From Ohtaekwangia koreensis (GTDB taxonomy: Bacteria > Bacteroidota > Bacteroidia > Cytophagales > Cyclobacteriaceae), in the NCBI RefSeq assembly GCF_900167975.1, contig NZ_FUZU01000001.1, positions 2,999,331-3,063,330 of the forward strand: 64,000 nt of DNA, given 5' to 3'. This document shows, one piece after another, positions 54,149 to 61,417 of this stretch. The notes under the pieces are model-generated. The model was not told the origin of the DNA, ran no database searches, and saw nothing but the letters and a program-made list of their open reading frames with translations. Every line of letters begins with the position of its first letter. Positions within the stretch are counted from its first letter, which is position 1. Both the position numbers and the translations under genes were made by a program.

Positions 54149-56623
54149 ATGATCGGGCATACTGAAATAAAATATCATTTTCTCGAAGGTGGTGGTGAAA
54201 TGGGAGAGCTCACCCGGACATTCGATTGGGCGTCTACTCCTGTCGGTGCAGTAGATACATGGCCACGGGAGCTGCAGGCAGTAGTTGGTGTTATTCTTCA
54301 TTCCGGATTTCCCATGTTTCTCTGGTGGGGAGATGAGATGATCCAGTTTTACAACGATGCTTATCGCCCGAGTCTGGGTAATGAAGGAAAACATCCGGAA
54401 GCATTGGGACAAAAAGCGATTGACTGTTGGCCTGAGATATGGTCTATTATATACCCGCTCATCTTACAGGTAAAAAATGAAAACAAGTCCTTCTTCCTGG
54501 AAGATCAGCTCGTACCGATATTTCGAAATGGCAAGATCGAAGATGTATACTGGACCTTTAGCTATAGCTCTGTTATAGGTGAAACCGGAACGATCGATGG
54601 TGTGCTGGTGGTCTGCACGGAAACCACCCGGAAAGTAAATTTATTAAAGGAGATAGAACAGTCGCGCGAACGACTCAGACTAAGCGAATCCAATTTCAAA
54701 AGGATAATTCTCCAGGCACCCGTTGCCATGTGTATTTTGAAAGGGCCTAAACATGTGGTGGAGATTGCTAATGAACGTATGTATAAACTGTGGGGTAAAC
54801 CAGAGAGAACATTCCTGGGTAAACCTATATTCAATGAACTGCAGGAAGCAAAGTATGAAGGCTTTGAAGCACTGCTGGACAATGTATATAAAACCGGTGA
54901 GACCTTTACCGCATACGGAGCACCCGTAACGCTCTTCCGCGAAGACAAGACTGAAACAGTATATGTTCATTTTGTATATGAAGCACTTCGGGAAGGTGAT
55001 AATTCAATTTCAGGAGTGATGGTGGTAGCGGTGGAAGTCACCGAAGAAATCCTGACACGAAAAAAACTGGAAGAGAGTGAAAATCAGGTCCGCTCGCTGG
55101 TGGAAAGTGCTCCATTTCCTATAGGTGTATACGTAGGAAGAGAGATGCGTATAGCCTTGGTCAACCAGGCTATTATTGATGTTTGGGGAAAGGGCCCCCA
55201 TATGGTAGGAAAAACCTATTACGAGGTATTACCGGAATTAGACAGTCAGCAGATATACCCGAAGCTGGATCGAGTATATACCACTGGAGTTCCATATCAT
55301 GCCCGTAATGAACGTGTAGACCTGATGGTGGATGGCGAGCTTCAAACCTATTACTTCAATTATAGTTTCACGCCGTTATTTGATGCTAAAGGCAATGTAT
55401 ACGGTGTTATGAACACCGCGGCAGAAGTAACGGATCTCATCATTGCCAAGCAACAGGTTGAACGGAGCGAGAGTAATTTCCGTAACATGGTAAAGCAGGC
55501 ACCGGTGGCTATGTGTATCATGCTAGGTCCCGATCATGTGGTAGAAGTTGCCAACGACCTGATTATTGAACTCTGGGGCAAACCAGCAGAAGAGGTAATG
55601 AACAGGCCTATATTTGAAGGATTGCCGGATGCGCGCAACCAGGGCCTGGAGGAATTAATGGATGGAGTATATACTACAGGGAACGCATTCTACGCCAATG
55701 AACGTCCGGTAACATTATTGCGGAAAGGGAAATATGAGACTATATATCAGAACTTTGCTTACGAGCCGTACCGCGATTCAGACGGAACTATATTAGGTGT
55801 GCTGGCAATAACCATTGATGTCACACAACAGGTAAAGGCGCGCCTGGAAATTGAAGAAGTAGTAGCCGAACGCACCGCGGATCTCCAGAAATCAAACGCT
55901 GAGTTGTCGCAGTTCGCCTATATTACATCCCATGATTTACAGGAGCCGGCACGAAAAATAAGTACGTTCACCGAAATGCTTACCAATGCTCTGGGTGAAA
56001 CAATCGATCCACGTGCCAGACTATATTTGCAAAAGATAGAGTCATCGGCTTCCCGAATGCTGACACTCATCCGGGATATATTGGCGCTGTCTCAACTTTC
56101 GAAGAACACCTATCAGTTTGAAACGGTAGACCTCAACGACACACTTAGCGAAATCGTAAATGATTACGAATTGCTGATCGAGCAGAAAGATTGTGAAATT
56201 ATAAGCGATCATCTTCCATCCATTGAAGCTATACCGGTACAGATGAGTCAACTCTTCGGTAACCTCATATCCAATGCGCTTAAATTTTCTATACCCGGTA
56301 ATAAAAACTGTATACGAATTGCGTCACAGGCACTGCGTGAATACGAGCGCGTTGAATATCCTGATCTCAAGCCGTTCATGGCATACTATAAAATATCATT
56401 TTCAGATAACGGTATTGGGTTTAACCAGGAGTATGCACAGCAGATCTTTAATATATTTCAACGATTGCATTCAAAGGCAGACTACCAGGGCACGGGCATC
56501 GGTTTGGCGATGTGCAAGAAGATTGCTGAGAATCATAGTGGACATATATCTGCTACATCGGTTCAGGGTGATGGCGCTACCTTCACGGTAATTCTGCCGG
56601 TTTCGCAACGGAACCATGCTTGA
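54149..56623 (+). CDS. Cytoplasmic histidine kinase with four PAS domains
   Basis: An 824-residue sensor kinase with no signal or membrane segment. PAS-type domains lie at about 20-155 (FDWASTPVGAVDTWPRELQ, an N-terminal PAS typical of this group), 175-300, 310-435 and 440-570. The second and fourth share QAPVAMCI, HVVEVAN and LWGKP and are internal duplicates. HisKA has YITSHDLQEPARKISTF with His595; the ATPase has LFGNLISNALKFS, FSDNGIGFN and GTGIGLAMCKKIA. Ligand of the PAS domains is unknown. It is convergent with the truncated kinase-like gene at 56706, ending 82 bases from it. Its likely partners are receivers encoded elsewhere. Confidence 0.92.
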   Translation: MIGHTEIKYHFLEGGGEMGELTRTFDWASTPVGAVDTWPRELQAVVGVILHSGFPMFLWWGDEMIQFYNDAYRPSLGNEGKHPEALGQKAIDCWPEIWSIIYPLILQVKNENKSFFLEDQLVPIFRNGKIEDVYWTFSYSSVIGETGTIDGVLVVCTETTRKVNLLKEIEQSRERLRLSESNFKRIILQAPVAMCILKGPKHVVEIANERMYKLWGKPERTFLGKPIFNELQEAKYEGFEALLDNVYKTGETFTAYGAPVTLFREDKTETVYVHFVYEALREGDNSISGVMVVAVEVTEEILTRKKLEESENQVRSLVESAPFPIGVYVGREMRIALVNQAIIDVWGKGPHMVGKTYYEVLPELDSQQIYPKLDRVYTTGVPYHARNERVDLMVDGELQTYYFNYSFTPLFDAKGNVYGVMNTAAEVTDLIIAKQQVERSESNFRNMVKQAPVAMCIMLGPDHVVEVANDLIIELWGKPAEEVMNRPIFEGLPDARNQGLEELMDGVYTTGNAFYANERPVTLLRKGKYETIYQNFAYEPYRDSDGTILGVLAITIDVTQQVKARLEIEEVVAERTADLQKSNAELSQFAYITSHDLQEPARKISTFTEMLTNALGETIDPRARLYLQKIESSASRMLTLIRDILALSQLSKNTYQFETVDLNDTLSEIVNDYELLIEQKDCEIISDHLPSIEAIPVQMSQLFGNLISNALKFSIPGNKNCIRIASQALREYERVEYPDLKPFMAYYKISFSDNGIGFNQEYAQQIFNIFQRLHSKADYQGTGIGLAMCKKIAENHSGHISATSVQGDGATFTVILPVSQRNHA

Positions 56624-56705
56624 GATATATTTGGAATTGAATATATATATTAGCTGAAAGCCTTGTTTAAGTATATCGATGCTTTGCAGTACCTTGATTA
56701 TAGTT

Positions 56706-57665
56706 CTATTTTTTATCGCCACGTTCAATGGCTTTTGTAATGGAGCTGACAACGTCATCAAGTTTCTCAGCAGAGATCTCCAGGTGCTCAAGTACATCTT
56801 TTCCCTGATCAATAGTCTGTACTTTTTTCATCAGGTTGATCAATCCCAATATACTGGCCACCGGACTTCGTAGTTTGTGTGCGTTGATGAAGGCGTATTC
56901 TTCAAGTGCTTTATTCTTCTTTTCAAGTTCTGCAGTTCGTTCGCGAACTATATTTTCAAGGTTCTCATTTATACCATTTATCTCTTCGGCTTGTGCCAGG
57001 ATCTCATGATTTCTTAATTTGATCTCTTCATTCTGAACACGGACTTCGTTATTACTGATCTGTAGAGCAAGCCTTGCCTTAATTTCACGAATGGTGAGAT
57101 TATAGCGGGTCTGCACGAGCATCGACATAAAAATAAATGAAGAAATCAGGATCAATCCACCCTGAACAAAGAACTCATTGATCTGTAAATTCGAATTGCC
57201 GTTGACAAAGTATGCCGTACTGATAATAGACAACAAAATCGCTACGAAAGAATAACGCCAGCTCCATGCCACAAACATACCCGTACCGATCAGAAGCGCC
57301 GTGAAATTAAGGTTATGACCAAGCAGATCACTATCGTTAATCAAACCATAGGTATAGGCATTTTGAAGTGAGATCAGCGTGAAGGGCACGACAACGATAA
57401 TGTGGGAGGGGAGGTAAAAGCGATTTCGGAGGATGAGTACGGTTAATGTGATGAGTGATACGCACAGACGGATCGCTAGTAAATGCGACCAGGCTTCCGG
57501 GATATTTAAATAGTCGGTGATGGCGAAAACAGGATCAAAGATAATTGCGGCCCATGCAGCGACTACGTGATATTTGGAAGATGATTTCTCTAGTTCGCCT
57601 TGCCACATTGCTTCCGGCACCTGACCGATCAAACTCTCTTCTTTTACCCAACCTTTGTTGCCCAT
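56706..57665 (-). CDS. Six-helix membrane protein with H-box but no ATPase domain
   Basis: A 319-residue protein; ATG at 57665 is preferred to a TTG 21 bases upstream. Six membrane helices span about 30-195 (AAWAAIIFDPVFAITDYL; LAIRLCVSLITLTVLIL; IIVVVPFTLISLQNAYTYG; LNFTALLIGTGMFVAWSW; FVAILLSIISTAYFV; FVQGGLILISSFIFMSMLV). A coiled coil (EEIKLRNHEILAQAEEINGINENLE) leads to a phospho-acceptor helix AFINAHKLRSPVASILGL with His263. The protein then ends after about 55 more residues, just past the second dimerisation helix. There is no N, G1, F or G2 box and no frameshift in sight, since the gene stops cleanly at TAG. It may be phosphorylated in trans or act as a phosphatase or adaptor. Confidence 0.85.
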   Translation of the reverse strand: MGNKGWVKEESLIGQVPEAMWQGELEKSSSKYHVVAAWAAIIFDPVFAITDYLNIPEAWSHLLAIRLCVSLITLTVLILRNRFYLPSHIIVVVPFTLISLQNAYTYGLINDSDLLGHNLNFTALLIGTGMFVAWSWRYSFVAILLSIISTAYFVNGNSNLQINEFFVQGGLILISSFIFMSMLVQTRYNLTIREIKARLALQISNNEVRVQNEEIKLRNHEILAQAEEINGINENLENIVRERTAELEKKNKALEEYAFINAHKLRSPVASILGLINLMKKVQTIDQGKDVLEHLEISAEKLDDVVSSITKAIERGDKK

Positions 57666-58067
57666 GCTTTTCCCGTCATCGCACAAAAGTAATTTAAATT
57701 GAAGTATATTCTAACAGTATAGTATTGAAAGTATAGCAAGACTTGACGTCATGCATTAAAAAGCCGGTTTACCATTGACACTGGCGCAGGAGGGAGGCGG
57801 TTTCGTTGAATGTATCGCATCTAATCATGAACAAAGCTTTGCGTGATTTCCATACCTTTGATTATCATAAGGTTTGTTTCAGGTTCTGTAGCCTGGTGCT
57901 GTTTGGGCTATATTTCCAATACGAACTTCTTTAACCAGTCAACTATATTTCCAGATGAGTCAGATATTTTCCAGGATTAACACCAGGGCCTCCATAAAAT
58001 ATATAGGTGAATGTTCTATAACCAGATCACAAGCTTTTCTTTTATATTTAACCCGTAAACACTTGCC
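57666..58067. other. Divergent intergenic region before the antiporter
   Basis: A 402-base spacer, AT-rich with frequent TATA words. No gene, hairpin or consensus promoter box is evident. It must contain promoters for the truncated kinase-like gene and the antiporter. Confidence 0.45.
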
Positions 58068-59675
58068 ATGCAAAGTCATTTTATAGAGTATATATACCTT
58101 ATCTTTATTATTATCGGATTGATTATGGTAGCCAATAAGCTTACGCTGGCATACCCGATTGTGCTGGTATTGGGCGGACTGGCGCTGAGTTTCACAAACT
58201 TGTTTTCAAATATCACAATTGATCCTGAACTCATTTTCTTTATTTTCCTACCTCCTTTATTATATGATGCTGCATGGCAGACTTCATGGAAAGATTTCTG
58301 GAAATGGAGACGTGTTATTACAAGCTTTGCATTTCCCATTGTAATCTTTACATCGTGCGTTGTTGCGTTTGCATCACAGGCTCTCATTCCCGGGTTTACA
58401 TTGGCGCTTGGATTTCTGTTGGGTGGAATTGTATCGCCTCCCGATGCTATATCTGCTACAACCATATTGCGCCAGGTAAAAGCTCCTAAAAGTTTGGTAA
58501 GCATTGCCGAAGGCGAAAGCCTCCTCAACGATGCATCGTCCCTCATTGTGTTTCGGTTTGCACTGGCCGCTATAGTAACCGGACAATTTCACTTGTCACA
58601 GGCAGTGGGCAGTTTCTTTCTTGTCATTGTTATGGGGACAATGATCGGATTGGCTATAGGACTCATTTTCTATGCTATATACAGATGGTTGCCGACCACG
58701 CCGAGTATAGAGATCATCTTAAGTTTTCTGGCACCGTATTGCATGTATTACTTTGCAGAGCGATTTCATTTTTCAGGCGTACTAGCGGTTGTCGCAGGAG
58801 GACTTTTACTGGCCAGCAAACGTCACGTCATGCTCACTTACCAGGGACGTGTACAAGGTTCGAATGTCTGGTCCACGATCGGGTTTATTTTAAACGGAGT
58901 AGTGTTTTTATTAATCGGACTTCAACTGCCCTATATCGTGAGCGGAGTAGAACAAGTCACATTGGGCGAAGCTATAGGATACGGGCTGGTAATCTCACTG
59001 GTATTGATTGTTACAAGGATTTGTTGTACGCTGGGAGCATCGCTCTTTACACGGTTCATAGGACGCTTCATTACCGTAGCAGATCCTAACCCCGGCTGGA
59101 AGGTTCCGTTCGTATTTGGCTGGGCGGGTATGCGTGGGGTTGTGTCTCTGGCAGCAGCGCTATCTATACCCGTGCTCATACAACCGGGACAAGCGTTTCC
59201 ATATCGCAACCTGATCCTTATCATCACATTTATAGTGATCCTGGTAACGCTTGTATTTCAGGGTTTAACGCTTCCCTGGATCATCCGGAAAATGAAAATG
59301 GAAGATCCGCTCGCTGCAGTAAAGGAGCAAGAACAGGAATTGACTATTCGAAAAACAATTGCTCAAAGTTCATTGAAACATCTCGAACAGGTATATACAA
59401 AAGAGCACGGGGAGAACGAACACATCCGGAACCTGGCCACCAAACTTCGCACCGACCTGAGTATATTTGAAAACGATCTGGATGGTTTCAATAGCACGGG
59501 CCGGGAGGTGTTGATCCAGTATCAAGATATATACTTATCATTGCTGGATGAGCAGCGAAAGGCACTTCACCAACTGAACCGCGAAGAAGCATACGATGAA
59601 GAACTCATCCGGAAGTATCTTTCCCTGGTAGACATTGAAGAAACAAAGCTCCGTGAAATTTCAATAAGTCATTGA
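58068..59675 (+). CDS. CPA1 family Na+/H+ antiporter
   Basis: A 535-residue inner membrane transporter that exchanges cytoplasmic sodium or potassium for protons. About 12-13 membrane helices fill residues 1-415, with the family phrases FIFLPPLLYDAAWQTSWKDF near 60-79, GGIVSPPDAISATTILRQVKAP near 122-143, and EGESLLNDASSLIVFRFALA (with the ion-site Asn-Asp pair) near 150-169. GWAGMRGVVSLAAALSIPV near 348-366 is also typical. The C-terminal ~120 residues are a cytoplasmic, charged, coiled-coil-prone tail (EQEQELTIRKTIAQSSLKHLEQVY), probably regulatory. Stand-alone gene. Confidence 0.95.
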   Translation: MQSHFIEYIYLIFIIIGLIMVANKLTLAYPIVLVLGGLALSFTNLFSNITIDPELIFFIFLPPLLYDAAWQTSWKDFWKWRRVITSFAFPIVIFTSCVVAFASQALIPGFTLALGFLLGGIVSPPDAISATTILRQVKAPKSLVSIAEGESLLNDASSLIVFRFALAAIVTGQFHLSQAVGSFFLVIVMGTMIGLAIGLIFYAIYRWLPTTPSIEIILSFLAPYCMYYFAERFHFSGVLAVVAGGLLLASKRHVMLTYQGRVQGSNVWSTIGFILNGVVFLLIGLQLPYIVSGVEQVTLGEAIGYGLVISLVLIVTRICCTLGASLFTRFIGRFITVADPNPGWKVPFVFGWAGMRGVVSLAAALSIPVLIQPGQAFPYRNLILIITFIVILVTLVFQGLTLPWIIRKMKMEDPLAAVKEQEQELTIRKTIAQSSLKHLEQVYTKEHGENEHIRNLATKLRTDLSIFENDLDGFNSTGREVLIQYQDIYLSLLDEQRKALHQLNREEAYDEELIRKYLSLVDIEETKLREISISH

Positions 59676-59701
59676 TGAAGAATAGATATAGGGGCTAGTA
59701 A

Positions 59702-60895
59702 TTACGTTAAAGCCTTCCGCACAGAGGCCAGAAGTGCTTTGTCATTTGACTTCTCAATGATGATGCGATCGCAATGGTTAAACTTTGCAAAGATCTCAAT
59801 CGCCTCACAAATTTTATCGCTCATTGGTTTGGTTAACTTGAGTGACTCGGTGTGAAGGTTATGAATGATGAGTGTCCGTTGTTTTCGATCGGCTTTCGAA
59901 TCCATGCGAGCAACAAAAGTGTCTCCTATCAATACCGGCAATGAAAAATATCCATACTTCCGTTTTGCCTTAGGCACAAAGCATTCAACCTGGTAATCAA
60001 AATCAAAGAAATCTCTTAAGCGGTGCCGGTATACATTGAGTATATCAAATGGCGAAAGTATAAAAGCATCGCCCGACAATGCAATCTTTTTATTTTTATA
60101 GGCAGGTAGCATGTAGAGGGGAGACGTTTTGACGCCCGTAACCTCTACGACACAAACTTCCCCTATATCAACAAGTTTTTGTATTTCTGTTTTTATAGAA
60201 TTTTTTACATACCGGGCACTATATACAATTTCCTTTATGGACGCTATACCCAGGGCTTTGAGCGATCGCAGAATAACATGTCTGGCAAATTCTTCAGCAG
60301 TGGGCATACGTGTATCGATTTCTTCTGATACTATATTTTCAGGCAGATCATATACCTTTTGAAAATCCTTTCGTCGCACAGTCATGAGCCTTCCGTCAAG
60401 ATGCAACCTTTCAAGTGCAAGCTTCGAAGGACGCCAGTCCCACCAACCCGAGCTTTTGGTGACACGATCATTTTCAAAGTCGCGCGCCATAAGAGGTCCT
60501 TCACGACCGATCCGGTCAAGTACTTTTTTCATCATATTGATCTCTGCCTGCGTCAGCGCTTTTCTTCGGGCGGAAAAGCTTTCCTTTATGGGCAACGAAA
60601 AACGGAAGTCATGCAGGGGTATATATCCGGCAGCAAACGTCCAGAATTCGAAAATCCTTCCTTCTGCCTGGAGCTCATCGAGCCATTCAGGCTTGTAGTC
60701 AGGTACGCGAGACACGATGGTATGGTGATGCGCACGCTCGACAACGTAGTTCGTATCGATCTGGACAAATCCCAGATGATCGATGAATTTGTATACACCT
60801 TCTTTACCCTTACCAAACTGCCCACGTTTAGATAACCCCGCTGCATGAAGCATGATTTTTCGGGCTTGTGCCTTCGAGAAGATAAACTTATTCAT
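59702..60895 (-). CDS. YcaQ-like DNA glycosylase (winged-helix HTH_42 family)
   Basis: A 397-residue protein of the winged-helix family that includes Escherichia coli YcaQ, a DNA interstrand-crosslink glycosylase. The N-terminal catalytic-site region reads FVQIDTNYVVERAHHH at 43-58, with Gln45 and Asp47 in place of the QxD-type active pair, followed by DYKPEWLDELQAEGRIFEFWTFAAGYIP. Later motifs include SSGWWDWRPSKLALERLHLDGRLM, LSPFDILNVYRHRLRDFFDFDY and GDTFVARMDSKADR. A role in unhooking alkylated bases or crosslinks is inferred from the family. Monocistronic. Confidence 0.9.
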   Translation of the reverse strand: MNKFIFSKAQARKIMLHAAGLSKRGQFGKGKEGVYKFIDHLGFVQIDTNYVVERAHHHTIVSRVPDYKPEWLDELQAEGRIFEFWTFAAGYIPLHDFRFSLPIKESFSARRKALTQAEINMMKKVLDRIGREGPLMARDFENDRVTKSSGWWDWRPSKLALERLHLDGRLMTVRRKDFQKVYDLPENIVSEEIDTRMPTAEEFARHVILRSLKALGIASIKEIVYSARYVKNSIKTEIQKLVDIGEVCVVEVTGVKTSPLYMLPAYKNKKIALSGDAFILSPFDILNVYRHRLRDFFDFDYQVECFVPKAKRKYGYFSLPVLIGDTFVARMDSKADRKQRTLIIHNLHTESLKLTKPMSDKICEAIEIFAKFNHCDRIIIEKSNDKALLASVRKALT

Positions 60896-61024
60896 GAGTT
60901 CAAGTAACTAATTTTTTGGATTCTGGCACAGAAGATTATGGAGGAAGCAAAGATTATTATTAGAACATATGTTTATACCTTCAAAAAAAGCGCACAATCG
61001 CAAAAAAACTTTTTCATTACTAAC

Positions 61025-61063
61025 TTGTAGAATGAACACTATATCTGTATATTCGTTCTACAA
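61025..61063. promoter_or_regulatory. Inverted-repeat operator upstream of padR
   Basis: Arms TTGTAGAATGAA (61025-61036) and TTCGTTCTACAA (61052-61063) are reverse complements at 11 of 12 positions, with a 15-base AT-rich spacer. It ends 11 bases before the PadR start codon, and is very likely the binding site of PadR itself or overlaps its promoter. Confidence 0.7.
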
Positions 61064-61074
61064 ATTAGTAAGGA

Positions 61075-61416
61075 ATGATTGAAACACGTTTAGGTGATTT
61101 CGAAGAAGTGCTCATGCTCATCATCGGAATCCTCGGTGAAGAAGATACGTACGCCTTCCGCATTGCCCAGGAATTTAAAACACAAACCAACCGGGCTGTC
61201 TCCATTGGCGCTGTGCATTCTACACTGGACAGGCTTGAGAACAAAGGCTTCTTAAAATCGCAGACGCGAGAAGGTACCTCTGAAAGAGGCGCACGGGTAA
61301 AACGTATTTACTCCCTGACGGCTTTAGGAAAACGCGTGTTGAAAGAGTCAATGGAATTTAAGCTCGGACTCTGGAAACAGTACCCGGCATTTTCAGGAAA
61401 ATTCAATATGAGTTAA
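61075..61416 (+). CDS. PadR family transcriptional regulator
   Basis: A 113-residue winged-helix regulator of the short PadR-s2 type. It shows MLIIGILGEEDTYAFRIAQEFK, SIGAVHSTLDRLENKGFLKSQTREG (recognition helix and wing), and GARVKRIYSLTALGKRVLKESMEF with the usual C-terminal dimerisation helix. Proteins like this repress linked transporter genes and are released by a small ligand. It is followed after one base by a MacB-like permease gene with a permease prefix domain, the standard arrangement in Cytophagales, and it probably autoregulates through the inverted repeat just upstream. Confidence 0.93.
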   Translation: MIETRLGDFEEVLMLIIGILGEEDTYAFRIAQEFKTQTNRAVSIGAVHSTLDRLENKGFLKSQTREGTSERGARVKRIYSLTALGKRVLKESMEFKLGLWKQYPAFSGKFNMS

Positions 61417-61417
61417 G

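Noticed and set aside
60359-60835. Sense-strand frame of 158 codons opposite the YcaQ-like gene
   Set aside because: The - strand gene has clear family motifs across the whole region; the + frame has none.
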